Shown here: in pieces, positions 42,912 through 51,099 of the stretch
Layout of the letters: each line of letters starts with the position of its first letter
How positions within the stretch are numbered: the stretch's first letter is position 1
Origin: an uncultured Draconibacterium sp.
Lineage (GTDB): Bacteria; Bacteroidota; Bacteroidia; Bacteroidales; Prolixibacteraceae
Length of the DNA: 64,000 bases
Reading direction: 5' to 3'
Assembly: GCF_963677565.1 (NCBI RefSeq)
Contig: NZ_OY781981.1
Location: 3,402,001-3,466,000 of the forward strand
The notes under the pieces: model-generated
Databases searched by the model: none
Told to the model about the DNA's origin: nothing
The model's input: only the letters and a program-made list of their open reading frames with translations
Program-made: the position numbers and the translations under genes

Positions 42912-44459
42912 TTATTCTTTTGGTTTAATTTTCTTTCTTTTCTTGATTTCTTTTGCCTCAAACGTTTTTGTCCATTGGTCAATAACTGCTGTTCCACTAA
43001 AAAATTCTGCGTTGTACCAACGTCTTTGTTTTGCCACACTGTCCATTGCAAATCTTAGTGACAATTGTCTATCCCAATTTTCTACACCTTCCTCGAACAT
43101 ATCTAAAGTCGGCATCCAATCAAAAATATAACGACACTCATCATAAGTAATTAAATCCATAAACATTTCATTCTCTTTAGCCTGATAAGTCCATCTTTTT
43201 GTAAATTCAACGTTATAAAAGTAGGGACTAGTTAACTGCCCAATTAATATGTCTTTTAATTGATGGAACATAAAAACATCACAAAAAACATACTTATCTG
43301 TAATTCTCCAGTTTTTTCTGATTTTTTCTAATTTTTCACTATGCAGATTGTCCTCAGAACGTTCTGTTATAAAGTAGCAGACCAATTCTATTTGTTCAAA
43401 TAGGGTGTTTTCGTTGCTTGTAATAGACAATTGACGTTTTAATCGATTAAACAATTTAATAAAGGAATCTTTATCTATAAAAAAAGACGATAATCCCCAA
43501 ATCCAGGGATATTCATCAGGAAAAGTAAAAACATCTTCATCATAGTCTTTATGAAAAGATGTACGCTTGAAGTTCTTGAAAAACAAGTTTATTAAACTAT
43601 CGTTAGATGCAAGACGCTGATAAGGAATTAATACACTTGGCAAGTCAAACAAAATTCGAGTAATCAACTGACTATAAAATGTATTTTCATTCTGTCTAAC
43701 TATTTCTAAAAACTCTTCTTGGTTAATTCCGTGACATTCCGGTGTTTCCGTCCAGCCGCCTCCCATACCATTGTGCTTTTCTGTAAAGGGTTTGGGATAA
43801 AGATAATTTGCTGCTAACAAATTTAAATTTTCACGATAGTCTAAGTTGTTAGGATTAGCTTTATTTGGAAAGGAAAAATTAGTAATTAATACACCTAACG
43901 TTTCAAGTTTTTGATAATAAAATATATCTCTAACAACAGACAGAGTTTTCTCGCTTGCAAGTGTACTGCAAAAATCTAAGTATATAATGTCAAATTTGAA
44001 CGGAAGTATTTTTAAATAATTCTCAATTCGCCCTTTATAAATCTTTACAAATGGAAATTTTGAATCTAAAGCGGAAATTATGGCTTTGGAATATACTTTA
44101 TTATCGGATTCAAATGCCCAAATATTCTCAGGTAATATTCCGTTATCTACTAATATCTCAATATCATTTTCAGGGTTTGGTCCACTCAAATAGGCAACTC
44201 TTAATTCACTCGCTTTCTTTATTCGAATAATTGAATCATAGAATGCCTCCCATTGCAAAATTTCTTTTTCAGATAGCAAGGATGATATTTCCTTGTCATA
44301 ATCACTTCCATTTTCTTGGAGATATGATTTAACGTCTCTTACATAACTTCTTCTTGCGATTGAGCTTTTGTGTCGATTCTCTGTTAAAGTCTTAATCGCG
44401 TAAGTCAATGCTTTATCTCTGGCAGTTTTCTTTTCTATTTCTTGATATTCCTTGTTCAT
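42912..44459 (-). CDS. Protein with Rossmann (methyltransferase-like) domain, unknown function (first cassette)
   Basis: The 515-aa soluble protein has a helical N terminus, then a Rossmann-like region (about 85-195): LRVAYLSGPNPENDIEILV, NIWAFESD at strand 2, and FDIIYLDFCS at strand 4, the order seen in SAM-dependent methyltransferases. The glycine-rich loop is not canonical, so cofactor binding is uncertain. The C-terminal 300 residues are unlike anything I recognise. As the cassette next to the recombinase it is the most recently inserted one if integron rules apply. A defence role is possible, by company only. Confidence 0.65.
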   Translation of the reverse strand: MNKEYQEIEKKTARDKALTYAIKTLTENRHKSSIARRSYVRDVKSYLQENGSDYDKEISSLLSEKEILQWEAFYDSIIRIKKASELRVAYLSGPNPENDIEILVDNGILPENIWAFESDNKVYSKAIISALDSKFPFVKIYKGRIENYLKILPFKFDIIYLDFCSTLASEKTLSVVRDIFYYQKLETLGVLITNFSFPNKANPNNLDYRENLNLLAANYLYPKPFTEKHNGMGGGWTETPECHGINQEEFLEIVRQNENTFYSQLITRILFDLPSVLIPYQRLASNDSLINLFFKNFKRTSFHKDYDEDVFTFPDEYPWIWGLSSFFIDKDSFIKLFNRLKRQLSITSNENTLFEQIELVCYFITERSEDNLHSEKLEKIRKNWRITDKYVFCDVFMFHQLKDILIGQLTSPYFYNVEFTKRWTYQAKENEMFMDLITYDECRYIFDWMPTLDMFEEGVENWDRQLSLRFAMDSVAKQRRWYNAEFFSGTAVIDQWTKTFEAKEIKKRKKIKPKE

Positions 44460-44488
44460 ATGATTCGGTTAGTTAGCATTACCGCCAA

Positions 44489-44582
44489 CGTATCTATAAC
44501 AAATCATTTATGCACATTATATTTTTAATATGTGTGACAAAATGTGTCGTTTCTAATAAAATATGCTTGTAAATGATACTTT
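44489..44582 (-). other. Candidate primary attachment site (attI-like) between recombinase and first cassette
   Basis: The crossover core of the first cassette (minus strand ATACGTTGGCGG) marks the left border. The 94 bp up to the recombinase stop differ from all attC bodies. They contain CACAT..ATGTG and GACA..TGTC hairpins and the pair ATCATTTATGC / GCTTGTAAATGAT. No full attC partner exists here, so this is where an attI would lie. It could also be a decayed attC. Confidence 0.5.
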
Positions 44583-45713
44583 TCATATGTTGTTTATTAT
44601 CTCATCAATTGGATTTACAACCTTTGTTAACTCTAAATTCGATACATGGGTGTATATTTCGGTGGTTTGAATGCTCTCATGCCCCAGCAAGTTTTGAATA
44701 ACCCTCAGGTTAGTACCCTGTTCCAACAAGTGAGTTGCAAACGAGTGACGGAGCATGTGCAGATGAACCCTTTTTTTTATTCCGGCTTTTTCTGCCGATC
44801 TCTTTAAAACCCGTGTAATACTCGTACTTGAATACTGGCTTCCGTTCAGGCCTTCAAACAACCAATATTTTGGTTTATACGCTATAAAATACTGCTTCAA
44901 ATGGTTTAATACACTTTTTGATAAGAGCGAACATCTGTCCTTGCGACCTTTGCCTCCACATATCTTAACCAACATTCTTGCCGAGTCAATGTCCTTTAAC
45001 TTCATATGCAAGATCTCGTTTCTGCGTAATCCTGCTGAGTAAATCAACTCAAGCATACATTTGTGTTTTATATTCGATGTATTATCCAATATTAACCGAA
45101 TTTCGTTTTTACTCAGCGTGTCGGGCAGTGCCTTTTCTTTGCGTGGGCGTTCAATATTTATCAATTGTTTATCTCTTCCCAGAACCTTTTCATAATAAAA
45201 TTTAATCGAATTAATACGCTGATTCTGTTCGCTTCCTGAAATATTTGCTGACTGAATTAAAGCCAGGATATAATTATTTATATCCTGTAATTCAATCTGA
45301 GATAAATTCCTGCTTTCAAAATAGTGTATGTAATCCTTAAAATAGGAGGAGTAAGTCTTTATGGTATTTTCGCTGTAACGCTTTTGTTTAAGTAATTCCA
45401 GGTACCCTTTCGGGAGCTCGATGTTTTTACGGTAAGCGTAATCTCGTTTTAACGGGGCGGTGTAAACAGCTTGGGTGTTCAATTTTAACGAAGAATCGTC
45501 TATATCAGCTAAATCTTTAAATTCCTGAATAAACCGATCGTGATCGAAATCCTTTTTCAATACATACCAGCTTCGCAGTTGCTTGCTCCATAACACCGGT
45601 AGTGTTTGCTTTAATTTTTCCTTTAAAGAAAAGTTAAAAGGAAACCGGATCAGGAGAACGTCCTGTTGGACGTGTTTCGCATATTCAAGCTTTATTTGCG
45701 GGCGCGTATTCAA
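44583..45713 (-). CDS. Tyrosine recombinase without the IntI-specific domain
   Basis: The 376-aa recombinase has all catalytic residues: Arg230 (SAGLRRNE), Lys255 (GGKGRKDR), His319 and Arg322 (HMLRHSFATHL), His345 (LLGHES) and Tyr354 (TEIYTHV). Residues 105-180 form the SAM-like core-binding domain; the first 100 residues are an extra N-terminal domain common in Bacteroidota recombinases. Between KDR and HMLRH lie only about 57 residues, while class 1 IntI has about 105 because of its extra domain, so the IntI hallmark is absent. It points the same way as the cassettes and stands at the array head, so it is the candidate cassette recombinase. Confidence 0.88.
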   Translation of the reverse strand: MNTRPQIKLEYAKHVQQDVLLIRFPFNFSLKEKLKQTLPVLWSKQLRSWYVLKKDFDHDRFIQEFKDLADIDDSSLKLNTQAVYTAPLKRDYAYRKNIELPKGYLELLKQKRYSENTIKTYSSYFKDYIHYFESRNLSQIELQDINNYILALIQSANISGSEQNQRINSIKFYYEKVLGRDKQLINIERPRKEKALPDTLSKNEIRLILDNTSNIKHKCMLELIYSAGLRRNEILHMKLKDIDSARMLVKICGGKGRKDRCSLLSKSVLNHLKQYFIAYKPKYWLFEGLNGSQYSSTSITRVLKRSAEKAGIKKRVHLHMLRHSFATHLLEQGTNLRVIQNLLGHESIQTTEIYTHVSNLELTKVVNPIDEIINNI

Positions 45714-45735
45714 TGGTTTTTGATTTTTACTGCCT

Positions 45736-45743
45736 TAAATATA
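45736..45743 (-). promoter_or_regulatory. Putative -7 element for the recombinase gene
   Basis: TATATTTA on the minus strand matches TAnnTTTG at 7 of 8 positions and lies 22 nt before the start. It sits in a 15-nt block, ATTATGTTTATATTT, that recurs exactly in front of the next gene (46927-46941). Upstream, 45744-45996 holds no gene I can support. Confidence 0.45.
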
Positions 45744-45996
45744 AACATAATATCGGGACCTGGTATTATTACTGCCTTTTTTATTTTTTGCTATATGATT
45801 TTGTAACTTACTGTAGAGCTGTTTCTTGCATTAGGGGGTCGGGCGCCATGACCTAATTTTAACAGGGAATTTTACGCCGGGATTTACCCTTTTATCTGTC
45901 AACATTCCGGCCAGAAACAGGGGGCATGCAGCATGGCTATATTATTAGCATTGTCCTTTTGGATGATGATTTAGTTTTGGATATCGAACCAGGATT

Positions 45997-46878
45997 TTAA
46001 TTGCTTGGTTTTCGGTAAAAATCGGCAAGCGAGTGGGTGTAAATGCAGTAGTTAATCTTTGATGAGCGTTGAAACGTAGTCGGGTTTTCTGCGCTTGCCG
46101 GAACCAGCATAAGTTTGGTTTTTCCTTCAAAAGTTTGAAGCTTCTTTTCCTCTCCAACCCGCTGGTCGAAAGTTATATCGAAAAAGTACAGGTATTTCCC
46201 GATCCATTTCAGGTAGCTCTTGGCAACATCGTCGTCTACAAGGCCGTCGTTGTTTACCAGTGTCAGTGCTTCTTTGTTGTAAATGGCCTGTTGAAATTCG
46301 ACAGCATTTAACGGAATACCATTTTTCAGGGGCATTACGTTAAACTGCGGATCGATAAAGATCCACTTGTTAAACGAAGCCGAATAAACTTCGGTAACCA
46401 CATGCCCGGCACCAGAGCGAACTTTGGCCACATCGCGGGTTTTTATACTTAGCGGACACGCCGGAATAGCCACCGCATTAAGACTTGCTACTGCAAGAAT
46501 TCCATATTCCACACACCTGAACTGGCTGCCGTTTTTGGCTTCTTCCAAAATGGTAAGTGCATCCGATTTCGATGGCGTATTGCTGCCGTTGTGTTCCCAT
46601 TGTGCACTCGACCAGCCGAGGATGAGTTTTATGGTATCCAATTCGCTGGCTGCAGTTGCCACCAGTTTGTCCAGCGCATAATCCTGCCTCAGGGTGCGCA
46701 GGTAGGTGTTGTTCAATGTGTCAGAATAAAAAAATCGGTAGGCCGGGTTAGGGGCGTCATCCGAAAAGGCAATTTCATGCACTTTTGGCGACGGTCTGAA
46801 GTTGATGGCACTAAAAAAGTTGGTACAGCTGCTTAACAACAAGCTGCATACGAAAAGGGATAAACTTTTATGTTTCAT
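45997..46878 (-). CDS. Transglutaminase-like lipoprotein
   Basis: The start at 46878 gives a lipoprotein signal (MKHKSLSLFVCSLLLSSC); the 17 codons upstream are rejected. The 293-aa protein shows a transglutaminase-like triad: Cys in QFRCVEYGILAVASL, His in SGAGHVVTEVY and Asp in KWIFIDPQFN, in the usual order and spacing. Such proteins are often peptidases or crosslinking-type enzymes acting outside the cytoplasm. It lies outside the array, beyond the recombinase. The substrate is unknown. Confidence 0.82.
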   Translation of the reverse strand: MKHKSLSLFVCSLLLSSCTNFFSAINFRPSPKVHEIAFSDDAPNPAYRFFYSDTLNNTYLRTLRQDYALDKLVATAASELDTIKLILGWSSAQWEHNGSNTPSKSDALTILEEAKNGSQFRCVEYGILAVASLNAVAIPACPLSIKTRDVAKVRSGAGHVVTEVYSASFNKWIFIDPQFNVMPLKNGIPLNAVEFQQAIYNKEALTLVNNDGLVDDDVAKSYLKWIGKYLYFFDITFDQRVGEEKKLQTFEGKTKLMLVPASAENPTTFQRSSKINYCIYTHSLADFYRKPSN

Positions 46879-46926
46879 AATTGATTTTTGCAGTTTATTA
46901 AATTGGTTACTTTGATTTAAGAGTAC

Positions 46927-46934
46927 CAAATATA
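46927..46934 (-). promoter_or_regulatory. -7 element for the transglutaminase-like gene
   Basis: TATATTTG on the minus strand fits TAnnTTTG perfectly, 48 nt before the start at 46878. Upstream it continues as ATTATGTT, identical to the recombinase promoter region. No clear -33 TTG is seen. Confidence 0.5.
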
Positions 46935-46990
46935 AACATAATAATCAGTTATGATATCATTTGAAAACAATGTTGGGGAAAGAGTAAAAT

Positions 46991-47024
46991 AAAAAAGGAA
47001 GCAAACGCTAAAACGAGTGCTTCC
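46991..47024 (-). terminator. Rho-independent terminator after the M1 peptidase gene
   Basis: On the minus strand, GGAAGCA pairs with TGCTTCC around a 14-nt loop and is followed by six T residues. It lies 31 nt after the M1 stop. Confidence 0.85.
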
Positions 47025-47054
47025 TTCCTGACTTATAATATGTCGCGGTTAGGA

Positions 47055-49376
47055 TTATTTATCTTGTGCCTTTTGCATAGGGTTCCGGCCACCTCCCGGG
47101 TAATTACCACTCCCGTATCTCGATTTGTACAGCTCGAAACGAGTAGGCTGTTTACGCGTTGGCCAGTAGTTATTGTCGAGGTCGGTGTCGGCAGTTTCGC
47201 GGTACGGATCAAGCGTAATTTGCTTCACCTCTTTTGTAAACATAAATACTTTCGAAACCTCTTCGTTGTTCCTTCTCCAAATTTCTGCCGGAATATACTG
47301 AACTTCATCAGTTCCGTCGGCAAACTCAAATTTTAAAATTACCGGCATTACCAGTCCGCCAACATTTTTAAAATCGATTTGGTAGAAGTTCAGATCAGCA
47401 CCAAGCAATTCTTTTTCTTCATCGCTCAGGCTTCTCAAAAACTTGTCGTATTCCTCTTTGTCTTCCCTGGTTACCTTATACTGGTCGTAAGTAGTATAGA
47501 AATCTTCAGCTTCCGGATTTTGCGAGCGGTATGTTTCGTCAGCAAAAGCTTCGTTACGCACTTTGGTAATTGAAATAGCGGCTTCTTCATCAGCTTTTTT
47601 CTGCAATGGTTTTTCAACCTCAGGATCTTGTGTGTCGGGCTGATACCATTTTACGTTTTCCATCGAAATATCGCAATGGTCGGTGGTAAAAAACCAACCG
47701 CGCCAAAACCAGTCTAAGTCAACGCCCGATGCATCTTCCATAGTGCGGAAGAAATCGGCAGGGGTAGGGTGTTTAAACATCCAGCGTTGGGCATATTCTT
47801 TAAAAGCATAGTCGAACAATTCGCGGCCCATAACGGTTTCGCGCAAAATATTCAGTGCCGTACTTGGCTTGGCGTAGGCATTACTTCCAAGGCTCCAAAC
47901 CGATTCAGAGTTCGTCATTACCGGCGAAATGAATTTTTTATCGCCACGCATGTAAGGCACAATATTACTCGGAAATGCCCGTGATGATGGGTAATTGGGT
48001 TCCCATTCCTGTTCGGTTAAAAACTGTACAAATGTATTTAGGCCTTCGTCCATCCAGGTCCACTGGCGTTCGTCGGAGTTAACAATCATCGGGAAGAAAT
48101 TATGACCCACTTCGTGAATAATTACGCCAATCATACCATACTTGGTGCGTTTGCTGTATGTACCGTCGCTTTCGGGGCGTCCACCGTTAAAACAAATCAT
48201 TGGGTACTCCATCCCAATACGGTCGGTATGTACCGAAATGGCTACCGGGTAAGGGTAATCGAATGTAAATTTCGAATAGGTTTTTACCGTATGTGCCACC
48301 ACGCGGGTTGAGTATTGCTCCCATAACGGATTACCTTCTTTTGGGTAATACGACATGGCCATAACGGTGCGATCGCCAAATTTTACAGCCATTGCATCCC
48401 AGATAAATTTACGCGAGCTGGCAAATGCAAAGTCACGTACATTCTCGGCTTTAAATACCCATGTTTTTTCGTCTTTCGATTTTCCTTTCTCAGCTTGTTC
48501 AGCTTCTTCGGGCGAAACGATAAAAACAGGATCATTTTCGTCGTTCTTCGCTTTCTCGAAACGATCAATTTCTTCTTTCGTTAGTACCTCTTTTGTATTC
48601 TGGAGTACGCCGGTTGCGCCAACAACGTGGTCGGCAGGCACTGTCAGTTTTACTTCAAAATCGCCAAACGGGAGCGTAAATTCACCGGTTCCCAGAAATT
48701 GTTTATGCTGCCAGCCTTCCACTTCGTTATAAACGGCCATACGTGGGTAAAACTGGGCAATGGTATAAATGTAGTTGTCTTCGTCTTTAAAGTATTCGTA
48801 ACCCGAACGTCCTCCATCGGTAAGGCGGTCGTTAATGTTATACCACCATTTTACCTTAAAAGTGAACGATTCTCCCGGCTTTAATGTCTTGGGCAAATCA
48901 ACACGCATCATGGTTTTGTTAATGGTTGCCGGCAAATCGTTGCCATTGGCATCCTGAACGTAATCCAGTTTAAAACCACCGTCGAAATCGTACATCAAAC
49001 GTTTTAACTGACGAAATGAAACACGCTCGTTTAATCCTGATGTGGCTGTTTTATAGGTGTCCGAATCTTTGGCCCGCATATTCTGGTCGAGTTGCAGCCA
49101 TAAATATTTTAATATATCGGGCGACTGATTATGGTAAGTGATTACTTCCTCGCCATAAATACGTTGTGTTTCATCATCCAACCTGATGTCCATCTTGTAA
49201 TCGGCTTTCTGTTGCCAATACTCGTGCCCGGGTGCTCCTGATGCCGTACGATAAACATTTGGTGTTGCTAATTCTTGTTTTAACTGCCTGAACTTATTCA
49301 GGTTAATATTTTCCTGTGCCAACGAAACGGCACAGGCAGATACAAAAAAGGTAATAAAAAGTGCTAATTTTTTCAT
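47055..49376 (-). CDS. M1 family zinc metallopeptidase (aminopeptidase N-like), exported
   Basis: The start at 49376 gives a signal peptide (MKKLALFITFFVSACAVSLAQ); the frame upstream to 49430 is non-coding in character. The 773-aa protein has the gluzincin motif HEVGH in GVIIHEVGHNFFP with the third ligand Glu in WMDEGLNTF, 18 residues on. The substrate-binding GxMEN motif has become GMEYP, as in many Bacteroidota M1 paralogues. It trims N-terminal residues from peptides in the periplasm. A long charged C-terminal region (from about residue 580) is typical of this subgroup. Confidence 0.9.
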   Translation of the reverse strand: MKKLALFITFFVSACAVSLAQENINLNKFRQLKQELATPNVYRTASGAPGHEYWQQKADYKMDIRLDDETQRIYGEEVITYHNQSPDILKYLWLQLDQNMRAKDSDTYKTATSGLNERVSFRQLKRLMYDFDGGFKLDYVQDANGNDLPATINKTMMRVDLPKTLKPGESFTFKVKWWYNINDRLTDGGRSGYEYFKDEDNYIYTIAQFYPRMAVYNEVEGWQHKQFLGTGEFTLPFGDFEVKLTVPADHVVGATGVLQNTKEVLTKEEIDRFEKAKNDENDPVFIVSPEEAEQAEKGKSKDEKTWVFKAENVRDFAFASSRKFIWDAMAVKFGDRTVMAMSYYPKEGNPLWEQYSTRVVAHTVKTYSKFTFDYPYPVAISVHTDRIGMEYPMICFNGGRPESDGTYSKRTKYGMIGVIIHEVGHNFFPMIVNSDERQWTWMDEGLNTFVQFLTEQEWEPNYPSSRAFPSNIVPYMRGDKKFISPVMTNSESVWSLGSNAYAKPSTALNILRETVMGRELFDYAFKEYAQRWMFKHPTPADFFRTMEDASGVDLDWFWRGWFFTTDHCDISMENVKWYQPDTQDPEVEKPLQKKADEEAAISITKVRNEAFADETYRSQNPEAEDFYTTYDQYKVTREDKEEYDKFLRSLSDEEKELLGADLNFYQIDFKNVGGLVMPVILKFEFADGTDEVQYIPAEIWRRNNEEVSKVFMFTKEVKQITLDPYRETADTDLDNNYWPTRKQPTRFELYKSRYGSGNYPGGGRNPMQKAQDK

Positions 49377-49418
49377 TATGTTGTGAAATATCAAATATCG
49401 ATGCCAAAATGATAGAAG

Positions 49419-49426
49419 CAAAAGTA
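49419..49426 (-). promoter_or_regulatory. -7 element for the M1 peptidase gene
   Basis: TACTTTTG on the minus strand is a perfect TAnnTTTG, 42 nt before the start codon at 49376. Confidence 0.5.
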
Positions 49427-49518
49427 ACAATACTTTTAACTTATTGTAATTTTTACCTGTAAAAAGAGAGATTGTTTACAAAAGTTTGTAATTGGTTTCA
49501 TTTTGTTACTCCCGAGAC

Positions 49519-50097
49519 CTAAAACAAAGCAGGAGCTTTATCGATCATCAGAATAAGCGAAATTCCAAACGCCATTCCCGATACAAGAATGCGCCAGAAA
49601 TCGTTTCTTACCCTGAATAGATGAACAGTAATAAACAGCAAAGAGAAATAAATGGCAAGGATAAGAATCTGCCCCAATTCTAGCCCGATATTAAAGGCCA
49701 GCAGTGGCGTTAAAATATTCGATTCTCTTCCAAGCAGTTCTTTCAGGTAATTGGAAAAACCCAAACCATGAATAAGACCAAAAAACAGCGTGAGCACATA
49801 AACTACACGGTTGTTTTTGGCTTTGAAGGGTAAAATATTTGCAATGGCCGTTACACAAATGGTTGCCGGTATCAGAAACTCAATAAGATCGGATGATATT
49901 GTAAAAACATTTAAAGTTGATAGGGCAAGCGTTATCGAATGGCCAATGGTAAAAGCTGTAATCAGTATCAGCACCTTTTTAAATTGGGTTAAATTGTATC
50001 CGGCACATAGCACCAGAACAAAAACAATGTGGTCGTAACCATGGATATCAATTATGTGTTTGAACCCCAATTTGAGGTACATCTCGAATAAACTCAT
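49519..50097 (-). CDS. HupE/UreJ-family membrane protein
   Basis: The 192-aa protein has about six membrane helices and the HupE/UreJ signature: early GFKHIIDIHGYDHIVFVLVL with paired His/Asp residues, TAFTIGHSITLALS, and FGLIHGLGFS. Members are thought to transport nickel or cobalt, or to serve metal insertion, but this C-terminal-only type is poorly characterised. The start at 50097 (MSLFEMYLKLG) leaves room for promoters toward the divergent gene. The divergent DUF6702 gene commonly travels with it. Confidence 0.85.
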   Translation of the reverse strand: MSLFEMYLKLGFKHIIDIHGYDHIVFVLVLCAGYNLTQFKKVLILITAFTIGHSITLALSTLNVFTISSDLIEFLIPATICVTAIANILPFKAKNNRVVYVLTLFFGLIHGLGFSNYLKELLGRESNILTPLLAFNIGLELGQILILAIYFSLLFITVHLFRVRNDFWRILVSGMAFGISLILMIDKAPALF

Positions 50098-50131
50098 AAA
50101 ATTTTTACTTTTGCCCAATAATTTGAAGGGC

Positions 50132-50641
50132 ATGAAAATAAATAAAAAATTAATTATTCTGGTTCTCTCTCTGTTTTTGGGGGTATTTTCTTCGCAGGCA
50201 CATCCTTTTTATGTGAGTATTTGCCAGGTTAATTTCAATCAGCAAAACCAATCACTGGAGATTTCAGTAAAGATTTTTGCCGATGATTTATTGGTTGCAT
50301 TATCAGAAGAGGGCCACGATAAAATATATATTGGCGAAGAGAGGGAAAATATTCGTACTGATGAATACATATTCAATTATTTAACCGATAAAATTCGCTT
50401 TAGCGTAAATGAAAAAGAAGTGCAGGCGCATTTTGTTGGTAAAGAAACGGAAAAGGACGTGGTTTGGACTTACCTTGAAATTAACGATATTGCAGTACTG
50501 AATGATATTGAGGTAAACTGCAACTTGCTAACCGATGTATATAGCGATCAGAGCAACATTATTCAGGTGAATAAAAACGGTAAAATAAAAAACTTGTTAT
50601 TGAGCAAACGTGATAGCAGTGGCCGATTAAATTTTGATTAA
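50132..50641 (+). CDS. DUF6702 family exported protein
   Basis: The start at 50132 gives a signal peptide (MKINKKLIILVLSLFLGVFS then SQAHPFYVS). The HPFYVSICQVNFN start of the mature chain is typical for the DUF6702 family, small beta-rich periplasmic or surface proteins of Bacteroidota. The function is unknown. It is divergent from the HupE/UreJ gene with 34 nt between starts. That gap contains TACTTTTG (50106-50113), but so close to the ATG that it may not be the promoter. The upstream frame to 50054 overlaps the neighbour and is rejected. Confidence 0.75.
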   Translation: MKINKKLIILVLSLFLGVFSSQAHPFYVSICQVNFNQQNQSLEISVKIFADDLLVALSEEGHDKIYIGEERENIRTDEYIFNYLTDKIRFSVNEKEVQAHFVGKETEKDVVWTYLEINDIAVLNDIEVNCNLLTDVYSDQSNIIQVNKNGKIKNLLLSKRDSSGRLNFD

Positions 50642-50717
50642 TGCTGAACCCGTTATAAATTTTTACGTTTGCTTATATAGAAAGATAAAGACTTTTCAAT
50701 AAGAAAAACCGATTAAA

Positions 50718-51098
50718 ATGAATCCATTAGCAATTATTGGTGCATTTATAATTTCCCTTTCTTTTCTTGCTTATGGCATCGGGAGTATTTCGCTTGTAAG
50801 GTTTAAGAGTATTGGCAGAATAGTCGTCGTTTCTTTAACGATGGGAGTGTTATTTGATTTGACAGCTATAACCTTAATGTCGATTGGAGCCGGGGGAACT
50901 CCCTATACTTTGCATGGACTGGTGGGAGCAGTTGCTTTTTTAGTGATGTTGGTGGATACCATTTGGGTATGGGTTGTAATTGTAAGGAGAGGTCGTGACA
51001 GTAAAGCACAAAAAGAACATATTTTATACACAAAAATAGCTTACTTGTTTTGGGTAATCGCTTATTTCGCAGGAAGTATAATCGTAATTTGGAGATAG
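50718..51098 (+). CDS. Small four-helix membrane protein (HsmA/TIGR03987-like)
   Basis: The 126-aa protein has four predicted membrane helices (about 3-23, 34-56, 66-90 and 105-124) joined by short loops, with GTPYTLHGLVGAVAFLVML holding a conserved-looking His. It resembles a family of small conserved membrane proteins annotated as HsmA/TIGR03987. The role is unknown. It lies 1 nt before the SUI1 gene, so they form an operon. Confidence 0.7.
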   Translation: MNPLAIIGAFIISLSFLAYGIGSISLVRFKSIGRIVVVSLTMGVLFDLTAITLMSIGAGGTPYTLHGLVGAVAFLVMLVDTIWVWVVIVRRGRDSKAQKEHILYTKIAYLFWVIAYFAGSIIVIWR

Positions 51099-51099
51099 T

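Larger units (their letters stand above)
27485..44489 (-). other. Integron-like gene-cassette array
   Basis: Genes on the minus strand are separated by eight attC-like imperfect palindromes, with a tyrosine recombinase at the upstream (right) end. Crossover positions deduced from the CGTT cores divide the region into cassettes at about 42773-44488, 40533-42772, 38095-40532, 37120-38094, 35402-37119, 31662-35401, 28863-31661 and 27488-28862, plus a terminal cassette. In seven of the eight complete cassettes the 9-10 leading bases are the reverse complement of the first bases of that cassette's own attC. The exception carries an IS21 insertion. Two insertion sequences (IS110, IS21) lie within. 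Basis: read directly from sequence; the integron comparison rests on known attC architecture. Confidence 0.85.

Noticed and set aside
44583..45713. Calling the recombinase a standard intI
   Set aside because: The extra domain between the catalytic Lys and the HxxR box is missing; the interval is about half that of IntI1.
46069..48884. Several plus-strand open frames of 60-125 codons opposite the transglutaminase-like and M1 genes
   Set aside because: They are antisense shadows of well-supported genes, without signal peptides or known motifs of their own.
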